Assembly: GCA_014730055.1 (NCBI GenBank)
Contig: WJIV01000173.1
Location: 1 to 44,999, forward strand
Length of the DNA: 44,999 nucleotides
From: Candidatus Bathyarchaeota archaeon
Lineage (GTDB): Archaea > Thermoproteota > Bathyarchaeia > TCS64
Reading direction: 5' to 3'
Below the pieces are notes generated by a model that was not told the DNA's origin, ran no database searches, and saw only the letters and a list, made by a program, of their open reading frames with translations. Below, piece by piece: positions 26,067-34,246 of the stretch. Position numbers and translations under genes: made by a program. How positions within the stretch are numbered: the first letter of the stretch is position 1; the number at the start of each line of letters is the position of its first letter.

Positions 26067-27338
26067 ATGTCTGATAGCTGGGAATCCAGGCTGCCTTTCT
26101 ATTATGGTTGGGTAATTTTCGTAATCACATTCTTCATTTACATGTTTATGTACGGACTGCGTTATAGCGTTGGAATCTTCTTTGAGCCCATAAGGGATGA
26201 GTTTGGTTGGACAAACGCTATGACAGCTAGTGGCGTTACCATTTTCTTCTGGGTTTACGCTTTAAGTGCGCCTTTCGTGGGTCAACTAGCGAGTAGGATA
26301 GGAGCCCGAAAGACCGTTCTAATGGGTGGCCTTCTTCTGGGCGGAGGGGGGATAATCCTCAGTAGAATTACGGCATTATGGCAGCTATATATCGCATGGG
26401 GAGTAATTGCAGCTATGGGCAGCGCCGCCTTATACGTAGTGCCAACAATGGTGCTGAGCACCTTTTTCCATAAAAAGAGGGGGAGTACGGTTGGCTGGAG
26501 TAGCATGGGGGTCAGTGCGGGTCAAGCCTTGATAATACCGCAGATAGCAAAACTAATCGAGTCATGGGGATGGAGACCAAGTATGCTTCTCCTTGGTTTG
26601 ATGGTTGTCTGTACGACGAGTGTTATTGGCTATCTTTTTCTGAGAGATTCTCCAGAGAGTATGGGGCTTTTCCCAGACGGAGCTGATGGCCCACCTGATC
26701 GTAGGGAGATCAATTATGTCGAGAGTGATTGGAGTCCCCGAGATGCTCTAGGTAGCTGGAGCTTCAGGCTTGTGGCCATAAGTTACTTCTTCTGCCTGGG
26801 TGGGGTCATAAGCATAATGACATTTGTTGTACCGCATATGATCAATATAGGAATAGCGCCCATTAAGGCAAGCGGGGCATTTGGGATCATTGGATTCATG
26901 AGTGCAGCGGGCAGCTTTGTATTCGGATTCTTCAGCGACAGGTTTGGGAGAAAGCTTACAATCGTAACAACAACATGCCTCCTGGCAATAGCTTTTTTCG
27001 TTGCGACATTCATCCCAGCAAATCTGACTCTGCTATATGCTTGGGCCGTATTATATGGATTAAGTTACGGAGGAGCACCTGAGCAGTACGCTGCAGTGGT
27101 GACCGATTATTTTGGGAGAACATATAATACTACGCTTTTTGGTTTAATTACTCTAGCTGGTGGATTAGGGGGAGGACTATTCCCATTAATTGGGGGATAT
27201 TTTGTTGACCTTACTGGAAGCTACTATCTTACACTAATGTTTCTGAGCGGAGGCATGTTCTTAGCCTCTGCACTAGCATTCCTCTCAAAAGACCCGAATA
27301 TTGCGGTCATCACAGAGACTGCCAAAGTAAGAAAATAG
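26067..27338 (+). CDS. MFS transporter (OFA/monocarboxylate-like)
   Basis: The 423-residue protein has twelve predicted helices, starting with FYYGWVIFVITFFIYMFMYGLRYSVGIFF. The opening PFYYGWVIF and GVFFEPI-type pattern and SRIGARKTVLMGG (motif A variant) resemble the oxalate/formate antiporter and monocarboxylate transporter groups. It may carry organic acids, which would suit the carboxylic acid enzymes nearby (nitrilase, carboxyltransferase), but that link is inference. Two starts are possible: GTG at 26061 and ATG at 26067; I give the ATG. It is divergent from the preceding MFS and converges on the nitrilase with a 7-base gap. Confidence 0.87.
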   Translation: MSDSWESRLPFYYGWVIFVITFFIYMFMYGLRYSVGIFFEPIRDEFGWTNAMTASGVTIFFWVYALSAPFVGQLASRIGARKTVLMGGLLLGGGGIILSRITALWQLYIAWGVIAAMGSAALYVVPTMVLSTFFHKKRGSTVGWSSMGVSAGQALIIPQIAKLIESWGWRPSMLLLGLMVVCTTSVIGYLFLRDSPESMGLFPDGADGPPDRREINYVESDWSPRDALGSWSFRLVAISYFFCLGGVISIMTFVVPHMINIGIAPIKASGAFGIIGFMSAAGSFVFGFFSDRFGRKLTIVTTTCLLAIAFFVATFIPANLTLLYAWAVLYGLSYGGAPEQYAAVVTDYFGRTYNTTLFGLITLAGGLGGGLFPLIGGYFVDLTGSYYLTLMFLSGGMFLASALAFLSKDPNIAVITETAKVRK

Positions 27339-27345
27339 AAACCTG

Positions 27346-28398
27346 CTATTCGATATCTCTTAGCATCTTTTCTAACATTTCGGGTTCAATATCGTATTTT
27401 TCCGCTACTTGCGTTATTTTTGTGTATGGTATCTCCGCCCGTGTAAAGGGGTGATTTGGCTCTCCTCGCATGTCTAGTCTTAATACATCCCATCTTGCAT
27501 AATGGCCAAGGGCATCAATGTAGGCTTTTGTGTGTCGTCTATCATCTTGGTCTAGATCTGCATAGATGATGGTCTCCTGATCGAAAATAGGTTCCTCCAT
27601 GTAAACCCCTGCAGGGTTTATTATGCTAGATCCTCCTGAAGCGATATTGAAGTCCTGAGTCTCGGGGGGCATCTCATCATCCGGAATGTATTGACATGCC
27701 GAGAGCACGAATGTCTGTGATTCTATAGCATATTCTCTAACCGCGTAGTCGATGTCACAAAGATGATAGTCATCACCTTCTTTAAAGCGACGTTTTTTAC
27801 CCGGATGCCAATTCATGAACCAATAACCATCCCATAAAGCACAGTGAATCTCCTCTCCAAGGTATGTCATGGCAGCCTTTAACAGCGTCATATGGTGCTC
27901 ATAGCAGATGAGTCCTCCGATTCTTCCTATACCGGTCTCAAAGGTCTTTAAGTCACGTGCATCCCCAGGAGCCCAGACGGTTCGCTCACCATGTGTGGGC
28001 ATGAGCTTGCGGTGTCTACCTAAAATCTCTCCTTTATTATCTATATAGAAAATTGTATTGTAAAGCGTATTGGAGCCGGGAATGTTGCTCATCTCAGTGC
28101 AGCCTATGACTGCAGTGATATTTACATCTCTACAGGAGTCCGCAAGTGTATCGGTATCAGAGCTAGGTATCTTAACTGAGTTCTTCATATACTCTATCTG
28201 ATTTTCGCTCCAGAGGCTGATGGGATTGCATCCTCTCCAATAAGGGTACCCGGGAATATGCGTCTCGCTGAAAACTACCAACTCAGCCCCATTTTTACCT
28301 GCCTCCTCAATAGCACTACAGGTCTTATCTATCGTCGCCTCTTTGTCCATAAAAACTGGACTAATCTGTGCTACAGCAACCTTAACATTCTCTTGCAT
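27346..28398 (-). CDS. Nitrilase-family carbon-nitrogen hydrolase
   Basis: The 350-residue enzyme belongs to the nitrilase branch of the CN-hydrolase superfamily, which hydrolyses nitriles to acids or amides. The catalytic triad is visible: Glu45 in VVFSETHIPGYPYW, Lys131 in HRKLMPTHGERTVW and Cys165 in GGLICYEHHM. The PGYPYW and HRKLxPTHxERxxW segments are characteristic of aliphatic/aromatic nitrilases and cyanide hydratases rather than of amidases or NAD synthetase domains. Length is typical. The substrate in this organism is unknown. It stands alone on the minus strand, 153 bases from the divergent cofE. Confidence 0.9.
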   Translation of the reverse strand: MQENVKVAVAQISPVFMDKEATIDKTCSAIEEAGKNGAELVVFSETHIPGYPYWRGCNPISLWSENQIEYMKNSVKIPSSDTDTLADSCRDVNITAVIGCTEMSNIPGSNTLYNTIFYIDNKGEILGRHRKLMPTHGERTVWAPGDARDLKTFETGIGRIGGLICYEHHMTLLKAAMTYLGEEIHCALWDGYWFMNWHPGKKRRFKEGDDYHLCDIDYAVREYAIESQTFVLSACQYIPDDEMPPETQDFNIASGGSSIINPAGVYMEEPIFDQETIIYADLDQDDRRHTKAYIDALGHYARWDVLRLDMRGEPNHPFTRAEIPYTKITQVAEKYDIEPEMLEKMLRDIE

Positions 28399-28551
28399 CG
28401 ATATCAGAGAAGATTAGACTTGAATACTATTTGAAAACTATCATAAAGAAAAATAATTGCCCCAAATGTTTAAGAGTAATTTTCTTTTCTAAAAATAATT
28501 ACAATCTAAATAACCATCTTGCTTATACGCGGAGTTGCTGATTAAGATTTA

Positions 28552-29298
28552 ATGTCTTTCAGTGTATTTGGCCTCGAAGGCATTCCTTATGTATCACATG
28601 GAGATGATATTGCTCGGTTGATCTTTGAGGCTGCTGTTGCGAGTGGTTTTGAATTTGAGAATAAGGATATTGTTGTTGTTACACAGAAGATAGTCTCGAA
28701 AGCTGAGGGGAGGATTATAAATCTGGAGAAGGTGGAACCTTCGAGCTTCGCGTCTAATATTGGTAAGATGATGGATAAAGATCCTAGGCTTGTTGAAGTG
28801 GTCCTTACAGAGACATCAAGGATTATTCGTATGAAGGGGAACGCCCTGATAGTCGAGACACATCATGGGCATGTATGTGCAAACGCCGGGGTTGATTTCA
28901 GCAATGTGAAAGATGGCTACGTAACACTACTGCCGGTGGACCCGGATGCATCAGCAAGGGGAATAAAGGAAAAACTAATAGAACTAACGGGTAAAAAAAT
29001 AGCTGTAATCATAACAGATACATGGGGTCGAGCATGGAGACTTGGACAAGTAGACTTCGCTATAGGTGTTGCTGGGATGGCTGCTTTTAGAGATTACAGG
29101 GGAGAAACTGATTATCTAGGGCATGAGTTAAGGGTCACAAATATTGCCGTGGTGGATGAATTAGCCGGAGCCGCAGAGCTGGTTAAGGGTAAGAGCACAG
29201 GTGTTCCAGTTGTAATTATCAGGGGATACGATTACCCGGAAGGTAATGGATTGGGTTCCGATATCGTGAGGCCTGTCGAGGAGGATCTTTTCAGGTAG
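28552..29298 (+). CDS. cofE: Coenzyme F420-0:L-glutamate ligase
   Basis: CofE adds gamma-linked glutamates to F420-0 in a GTP-dependent reaction, completing the deazaflavin cofactor F420. The 248-residue protein has the family pattern: VVTQKIVSKAEGRIINL, VLTETSRIIRM, HGHVCANAGVDFSNV, IITDTWGRAWRLGQVDFAIG and DELAGAAELVKGKSTGVPVVIIRG. These carry the GTP- and metal-binding residues. F420 is used by many archaea for hydride transfer. The gene is monocistronic or first of a run: the heme-like membrane gene starts 33 bases downstream. The other F420 genes are not in the window. Confidence 0.95.
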   Translation: MSFSVFGLEGIPYVSHGDDIARLIFEAAVASGFEFENKDIVVVTQKIVSKAEGRIINLEKVEPSSFASNIGKMMDKDPRLVEVVLTETSRIIRMKGNALIVETHHGHVCANAGVDFSNVKDGYVTLLPVDPDASARGIKEKLIELTGKKIAVIITDTWGRAWRLGQVDFAIGVAGMAAFRDYRGETDYLGHELRVTNIAVVDELAGAAELVKGKSTGVPVVIIRGYDYPEGNGLGSDIVRPVEEDLFR

Positions 29299-29331
29299 TC
29301 TCCTTTTTAGTCGCCAATACTTGATTAGATC

Positions 29332-29811
29332 GTGGTCTCTAGAAGCATCAGGTTATCCCAAGTCTTGATGATCTCAGGGCAGCTACTGATTTATGCAGGT
29401 CTTATGGCTTACAGGCCATTAAGATACATCGGAGAGTGGAGTATTGACTGGCAGGATATTATACATTGGATGGGCATACTTGGCTTCGTCATTATTGCTT
29501 CTGCATTGTTACTTCAATATTTGAAGATAAGACTCGGTACAGGAGCCTGGATACACTGCCCCCTTGGAATAACATCATTCTTATTTGCATTATTCCACTC
29601 AAGAACAAAAGCTGCAGTTATTCTTCCAGTTCATTATGCCAGTTACTACTTAGTGATACTACTTGGGATAGTTGTGGCTAGTGGAGCAGTGTTGAGGTAC
29701 CGGAAGACTAAGAGATGGCAAATCTGGCTAAAGGTGGCTCATGGGCCAACCACCTTATCAATGATTCTAATTCTGATGCATCATATTCTAGTGAAGCTGG
29801 CGGTTATATAA
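29332..29811 (+). CDS. Heme-type membrane subunit, MsrQ/YedZ-like (small)
   Basis: The 159-residue protein has four to five hydrophobic segments and several histidines at helix ends or within helices: IIHWMG, WIHCPLG, FHSR, PVHYASYY, VAHGPTTL and MHHILVK. Such paired histidines are typical of b-type cytochromes and ferric-reductase-like membrane proteins such as MsrQ/YedZ, which pass electrons to a periplasmic molybdenum enzyme. The start is GTG at 29332. Its TAA overlaps the ATG of the next gene by one base (TAATG at 29809-29813), so the two are translated together. Smaller than bacterial MsrQ (about 200 residues), it may be a distant or analogous electron donor. Confidence 0.55.
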   Translation: MVSRSIRLSQVLMISGQLLIYAGLMAYRPLRYIGEWSIDWQDIIHWMGILGFVIIASALLLQYLKIRLGTGAWIHCPLGITSFLFALFHSRTKAAVILPVHYASYYLVILLGIVVASGAVLRYRKTKRWQIWLKVAHGPTTLSMILILMHHILVKLAVI

Positions 29812-30488
29812 TGAGAAAACTCCTGATCATGTCAATATTAATTGGGTTCCTTTACAGCTCCTCGTTTGTATCAGGCCAAGAAGAAGAGCCAGTCCTACGA
29901 ATTTACGGTACCGTTGAGGAACCTTTGAACATAACTTATAGCCAATTCCTAGAGTTCCCTATGGTATCAGTGGATGCCTCTGTCATATGTGTTGGTGCTC
30001 CCCCTGAGGCACTAGGTGCTAACAGTTATGAGGTTTATACATATAACTGGACAGGTGTAAGAGTTACAGAACTTTTAGAGATAGCTGGTATAACCGATAG
30101 TGCGATGGAGGTCGTCTTCAGGGATAATACACGCTACAGCAGCAGCTTAACCCTAGAAGAACTGGATAACCCTGACATTATTCTCGCAATCTATGCTGAT
30201 GGTGAAACACTGAACCGTGCGCAAGGTTATCCCTTCAGGTTAGTAGCTCCCTGCTATTGGGGTTATAAATGGGTAAAGTACGTTGAGAGGATGGAGGTAG
30301 TGGACTACGACTACAAAGGTTTCTGGGAGAGCCACGGTTACCCTGATGAAGCACTAATACCTGACTGCACATATACAACATCAAACCCACAGGTCTTTAC
30401 TTCAATAAGCCAGAGGCTTATAGCGTTTGGAATTATTCTAGTTGTGGCATCTATACTAAACGCCGGATATGAAATTAGATCAGCATAA
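29811..30488 (+). CDS. Exported molybdopterin oxidoreductase, sulfite-oxidase fold (MsrP/YedY-like), membrane anchored
   Basis: The 225-residue protein begins with a signal peptide (MRKLLIMSILIGFLYSSSFVSG) and has a sulfite-oxidase fold molybdopterin domain: VICVGAP with the expected molybdenum-ligand cysteine, NWTGVRVTELLEIAGI and GYPFRLVAPCYWGYKWVKYVERMEVVD, all matching the family. A C-terminal helix (RLIAFGIILVVASIL) would anchor it outside the membrane. The longer in-frame ATG at 29715 lies inside the upstream gene; ATG 29811 fits the signal peptide and the one-base overlap. With the upstream heme-like protein it resembles the MsrPQ methionine-sulfoxide repair pair. The substrate is not shown, and no Tat twin-arginine motif is visible, which is unusual for this family. 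Confidence 0.75.
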   Translation: MRKLLIMSILIGFLYSSSFVSGQEEEPVLRIYGTVEEPLNITYSQFLEFPMVSVDASVICVGAPPEALGANSYEVYTYNWTGVRVTELLEIAGITDSAMEVVFRDNTRYSSSLTLEELDNPDIILAIYADGETLNRAQGYPFRLVAPCYWGYKWVKYVERMEVVDYDYKGFWESHGYPDEALIPDCTYTTSNPQVFTSISQRLIAFGIILVVASILNAGYEIRSA

Positions 30489-30539
30489 AAATAAATCATA
30501 AAAAATTAGATAACCCAGTTTCAGATTAAAGATAAAAAG

Positions 30540-30612
30540 TGGGCCGGGCCGGATTTGAACCGGCGATTACCGCGATGTGAACGCGGTGTCCTAACCACTA
30601 GACCACCGGCCC
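30540..30612 (-). tRNA. trnV: tRNA-Val, anticodon CAC
   Basis: On the minus strand the sequence folds as a full tRNA: acceptor stem GGGCCGG/CCGGCCC with discriminator A, D arm GTCT/GGAC with the loop AGTGGTTA, anticodon stem CCGCG/CGCGG around loop TTCACAT (anticodon CAC, reading GUG) and T arm GCCGG/CCGGC with loop TTCAAAT. No intron and no encoded CCA. A run of T follows on the minus strand at about 30534-30538, fitting archaeal termination. Confidence 0.97.
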
Positions 30613-30636
30613 ATCCTGCACCTCTAACACGATCTG

Positions 30637-30647
30637 ATAAATTAAAT
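30637..30647 (-). promoter_or_regulatory. TATA box of tRNA-Val
   Basis: On the minus strand ATTTAATTTAT lies 25-35 bases upstream of the tRNA 5' end, preceded by a purine-rich BRE-like GGAAAG. Position and sequence fit a strong archaeal tRNA promoter. Confidence 0.6.
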
Positions 30648-30759
30648 TCTTTCCGATTGGATCTAGTCTATTTTGGGAGATACTATATCCATTAATTTAT
30701 TCATATTTTTTCGGTTAATGTTATCAGATTAATCGTGTATTTCTATTCATACTTACCTG

Positions 30760-32319
30760 GTGAGAGATTTGAGAATGAACGAAAAAGTAGAGGAACTTAG
30801 AAAGAAAATCAAGGAAGCTATGCTTGGTGGTGGAGAGGAAAGGATAGAGAGACAGCACCAAAGGGGAAAGCTTACCGCTAGAGAGAGAATTGAGATCCTC
30901 CTAGACCGGGGAAGCTTCTCAGAGATTGACCCATTCGTGACACACAGATACAGCGAGTCAGATATGAGTAAGGGACTAGGCGATGGTGTTGTGGTGGGTC
31001 ATGGAACCATCGATAGTAGATTGGTTTTCGTCTACGCCCAGGATTTCACTTTTATGGGTGGCTCCCTCGGTGAGATGCACGCCAAAAAGATATGCAAGGT
31101 TATGGACCTGGCTATGGAGACAGGTGCCCCGATTATCGGATTGAACGACTCCGGGGGCGCTAGGATCCAGGAAGGTGTGGGTGCTTTAGCCGGATATGGC
31201 GAGATTTTCAGGAGAAATGTAATGGCATCAGGCGTAGTACCTCAGATCACAGCTATTATGGGTCCATGTGCAGGGGGTGCTGTTTACTCTCCAGCTCTCA
31301 CTGATTTCATCATAATGGTGCGTGGTACCAGCCAGATGTTCATAACTGGTCCATCTGTGATCGAATCTGTTACGGGTGAGAAGGTTTCAATGAATGAACT
31401 TGGTTCAGCTGAGGTTCATTCTCAGATCAGTGGCGTTGCCAGTTTGGTTGCAGAAAATGATGAAGAGTGCCTTAAATTAATACGTTTACTTCTCAGCTAT
31501 CTTCCTTCTAATAATTTGGAGGACCCCCCAATTCTCGAAGTTGAGGGACAGGAAAACGAGGAGAAAGATCATCTCTTAGAGCTAGTTCCTACAGACCCAA
31601 GGAAGGTTTATGATATCTTAGAAGTGATCAAAACGGTTGTTGATAGGGGTACTTTTTTTGAAATACATCGATATTACGCAACAAACGTTATTGTAGGGTT
31701 GGCGAGACTCCGTGGAAAGACTATTGGTGTTGTTGCTAACCAGCCTGCTAGTTACGCGGGCTGCCTCACAGTGGATGCATCGGATAAGATTGCACGATTT
31801 GTTAGGTTCTGTGATGCCTTCAATATACCGATCGTTACACTTGTTGATGTCCCGGGTTATATGCCGGGTACTGATCAGGAATACGGAGGTATAATACGGC
31901 ATGGTGCTAAAGTCATTTATAGCTATGCTGAGGCAACCGTACCAAAGATTACTGTGGTTCTTCGGAAGGGATACGGTGGAGGATATATCGCTATGTGTAG
32001 TAAACACATTGGAGCTGATCTCGTCTATGGGTGGCCTACTGCTGAGATAGCTGTGATGGGTCCAGAAGGTGCAATCGGTATAATATATAGAAATGAGTTG
32101 AGAGAAGCTGAGAACATAGAAGAAAAAAAGGAAAAACTTGTTGAAGCGTATCGGATAAAATATGCAAATCCTTACGTTGCTGCTTCACTAGGCTACATTG
32201 ATCGGGTTATCGAGCCTCAAGAGACGAGGAAGCTTCTGATAAGCTCTTTAGAGAGACTATCTAAAAAGAGGGCAATAAGCAATAGACCTAGATCGAAGCA
32301 TGGAAATATTCCATTATAG
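30760..32319 (+). CDS. Acyl-CoA carboxyltransferase (methylmalonyl-CoA decarboxylase alpha / propionyl-CoA carboxylase beta type)
   Basis: The enzyme moves carboxyl groups between acyl-CoA and biotin on a carrier protein. The 519-residue protein has both carboxyltransferase halves: LTARERIEILLDRGSF, QDFTFMGGSLGEMHAKKI, NDSGGARIQEGV and GPCAGGAVYSPALTDF in the N half; CDAFNIPIVTLVDVPGYMPG and LRKGYGGGYIAMCSKHIGADLVYGWPTAEIAVMGPEGA in the C half. Together with the beta, carrier and gamma genes downstream it would decarboxylate methylmalonyl-CoA (or malonyl- or glutaconyl-CoA) and pump Na+. Two starts are possible: GTG 30760 and ATG 30775, the latter 10 bases behind GGTGAG. It converges on the beta subunit with a 10-base gap. 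Confidence 0.92.
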   Translation: MRDLRMNEKVEELRKKIKEAMLGGGEERIERQHQRGKLTARERIEILLDRGSFSEIDPFVTHRYSESDMSKGLGDGVVVGHGTIDSRLVFVYAQDFTFMGGSLGEMHAKKICKVMDLAMETGAPIIGLNDSGGARIQEGVGALAGYGEIFRRNVMASGVVPQITAIMGPCAGGAVYSPALTDFIIMVRGTSQMFITGPSVIESVTGEKVSMNELGSAEVHSQISGVASLVAENDEECLKLIRLLLSYLPSNNLEDPPILEVEGQENEEKDHLLELVPTDPRKVYDILEVIKTVVDRGTFFEIHRYYATNVIVGLARLRGKTIGVVANQPASYAGCLTVDASDKIARFVRFCDAFNIPIVTLVDVPGYMPGTDQEYGGIIRHGAKVIYSYAEATVPKITVVLRKGYGGGYIAMCSKHIGADLVYGWPTAEIAVMGPEGAIGIIYRNELREAENIEEKKEKLVEAYRIKYANPYVAASLGYIDRVIEPQETRKLLISSLERLSKKRAISNRPRSKHGNIPL

Positions 32320-32329
32320 CGCCGTAAAA

Positions 32330-33433
32330 TTAGACCAGCAATCTTGGTAATAATGCAAGTATAATGCCTCCTGCTATAATTGACGCTAATTGTCCACCAG
32401 TGTTAACAGCTAGAGCATGAGGCATCAACCAGTTATCCATGTCCTCTTCCCTACCAACTTGGTGAGCTACCCTTGCAGCCATTGGAAACGCGGATATTCC
32501 ACATGAACCGATTATTGGATTAATTTTCCCTCCAGTTACATATGATGCTATTTTTGCCATTAAAATCCCTAACGTGATACTTGATATGAAGGCAAAGAGT
32601 CCAAGCATAAAGATCATTAAGCTCTCATAGTTAAGGAAATCCTCCGAGACAAGTGTGCCCCCTATAGTCAAACCGAGTAAAAGAGTAACAATATTAATAA
32701 GTTCATTCTCGGCTGATCTTGCAAGCCTCTCAACAACTTTACTTTCCTTTAGGAGGTTGCCCAGCATGAGACTGCCAATTAACGGTGTCGCCATTGGTAT
32801 AAGTATGCTTACCAATATGAATACCCCTATTGGAAATAATATTCGAATATAATCTGGATAAGAATGTGGTTGATAATCCATTCTAATAAGTCGCTCCTCT
32901 TTAGTGGTCAACAATTTCAATAGCGGAACTTGAATCACCGGTATAAGAGACATATAAGAATACGCCGCCACGGCTATTGGACCTAAAAGGTGAGGAGCAT
33001 AGATAGCTGAGACAAATATCGCGGTTGGGCCATCCATGGCACCTATAATGCCTATGCTTGATGCCTCGTATGGGGTAAACCCAGCGGTCTGTGCAAGAAA
33101 GACAGCAACGAAGACTCCAAGCTGACCAGCAGTAGCAAATATTACAAGCCATGGACGTTCAAGGAGAGCACCAAAATCGATCATTGCACCCACACCAATG
33201 AATATCAAGGAAGGAAATAGCCCGTTAGATATACCCAAGTCATATATAATTCGAAAAATACCGCCCTCCTCCATCAGAGCTGTTCCGGGAATATTTACCA
33301 TTATCACTCCGAAACCTATTGGAAGAAGCAGAAGAGGTTCATACCTCTTTCTTACAGCCAAATAAATTAGCAGACAGCCTAATCCGATCATGAATAGCTT
33401 CCCTAAGGATATATTGATGGATAATAAGCTCAA
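32330..33433 (-). CDS. Na+-pumping decarboxylase membrane subunit beta (OadB/MmdB family)
   Basis: The 367-residue integral membrane protein couples decarboxylation of carboxybiotin to sodium export. It has about ten hydrophobic helices and the family's conserved GGIFRIIYDLGISNGLFPSLIFIGVGAMIDFGALLE, IIGAMDGPTAIFVS, LTIGGTLVSEDF and GSCGISAFPMAARVAHQVG segments. The second of these contains the Asp in DGPT that is proposed to bind Na+ in OadB. Start and the preceding stop overlap as ATGA (33430-33433) with the biotin carrier gene. The protein confirms that the neighbouring carboxyltransferase belongs to a membrane pump, not merely to a soluble carboxylase. Confidence 0.93.
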   Translation of the reverse strand: MSLLSINISLGKLFMIGLGCLLIYLAVRKRYEPLLLLPIGFGVIMVNIPGTALMEEGGIFRIIYDLGISNGLFPSLIFIGVGAMIDFGALLERPWLVIFATAGQLGVFVAVFLAQTAGFTPYEASSIGIIGAMDGPTAIFVSAIYAPHLLGPIAVAAYSYMSLIPVIQVPLLKLLTTKEERLIRMDYQPHSYPDYIRILFPIGVFILVSILIPMATPLIGSLMLGNLLKESKVVERLARSAENELINIVTLLLGLTIGGTLVSEDFLNYESLMIFMLGLFAFISSITLGILMAKIASYVTGGKINPIIGSCGISAFPMAARVAHQVGREEDMDNWLMPHALAVNTGGQLASIIAGGIILALLPRLLV

Positions 33434-33819
33434 TTTATCACTACCAGAATGTCATCTCTATTTACCCTATCTCCCTTTGAGACTCTTATCTCGTTCACTC
33501 TTCCCTTTACAGGCGAGTGTATCTCGTTTTCCATCTTCATCGCCTCGAGTACGAGCAATGACTCTCCAGTCTCAACTTCTTGTTCCAGTTCAACATCTAT
33601 GGATATTATTACACCAGGAATTGGGGCTCTAACGATTCCTTTCTCAGCAATCAGTTCCTTGGTTGTTTTAGGCTCTTTTCTAGGAATTGGAGGTGCCCTA
33701 CTTGGAGTCTCTATCCCAGACTTGACTTGCTCTGAGGTTACAGCCTGTTCTTTTATTTCCTCTACATTTACAATGAATGTTTTATCGTTGATTGTTATCT
33801 TGAATTTTCTTTGATTCAA
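33430..33819 (-). CDS. Biotin carboxyl carrier protein of the decarboxylase pump
   Basis: The 129-residue protein carries biotin between the carboxyltransferase and the membrane subunit. The C-terminal biotinyl domain has EAMKMEN with the biotinylated Lys95, preceded by IVRAPIPGVIISIDVELEQEVETGE and followed by SPVKGRVNEIRVSKGDRVN. The N-terminal 35 residues form a short beta region; a Pro-rich linker (about 38-50) connects them. Both its neighbours are close: the gamma-like gene ends 4 bases upstream and the beta gene overlaps by 4 bases. Biotin ligase is encoded nearby at 34247. Confidence 0.95.
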   Translation of the reverse strand: MNQRKFKITINDKTFIVNVEEIKEQAVTSEQVKSGIETPSRAPPIPRKEPKTTKELIAEKGIVRAPIPGVIISIDVELEQEVETGESLLVLEAMKMENEIHSPVKGRVNEIRVSKGDRVNRDDILVVIN

Positions 33820-33823
33820 TATT

Positions 33824-34132
33824 TCAGTCCCTCATACGACGGTTAATTTCTTCTATTCTGCCTGTCTGACTCCATCTCGATGCGGGAACTTCATGCTCTA
33901 TTCGCCGATTCGGCTCAGCTTCAGTTTCCATATATATTGTCACTGCTGCTGTTATCGCGGCGACCACTTCATCTGAGAGTAGTGATTTCTCAATTTGATC
34001 ATCTTTTGTTGGAATACTTCTCATCAGAACTCTCTTCAATGTCTCGGTGTACAAAATAATAAGTGATAGAATTACGAATATTGAGATAGCTCCGTATAGC
34101 GCTAAATTGAGACTGAAGTCAATGGAAGTCAT
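33824..34132 (-). CDS. Small membrane subunit, OadG/gamma-like
   Basis: The 102-residue protein has one N-terminal transmembrane helix (LYGAISIFVILSLIILYTETL, residues about 12-32) and a cytoplasmic tail with the helix DEVVAAITAAVTIYME, then a basic end (RRIEHEVPASRWSQTGRIEEINRRMRD). This layout matches the gamma subunit of sodium-pumping decarboxylases, which holds the complex together. The sequence is very divergent in this family, so the call rests mainly on position just ahead of the biotin carrier (4-base gap) and on topology. It begins at ATG 34132. Confidence 0.75.
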   Translation of the reverse strand: MTSIDFSLNLALYGAISIFVILSLIILYTETLKRVLMRSIPTKDDQIEKSLLSDEVVAAITAAVTIYMETEAEPNRRIEHEVPASRWSQTGRIEEINRRMRD

Positions 34133-34246
34133 AGCATTTTAAGTATATACTATTTATACGCTAATATGTTTGTCCTATAAATCAGTCCACGTATGAATTC
34201 TAATATATTGAATTACCTAGATCTGTAAATAGACAAGAGAACGGTA

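Noticed and set aside
29715..29810. Longer start for the molybdoprotein at ATG 29715
   Set aside because: It lies inside the upstream heme-protein gene, would bury the signal peptide at residue 33, and the TAATG overlap gives a better start at 29811.
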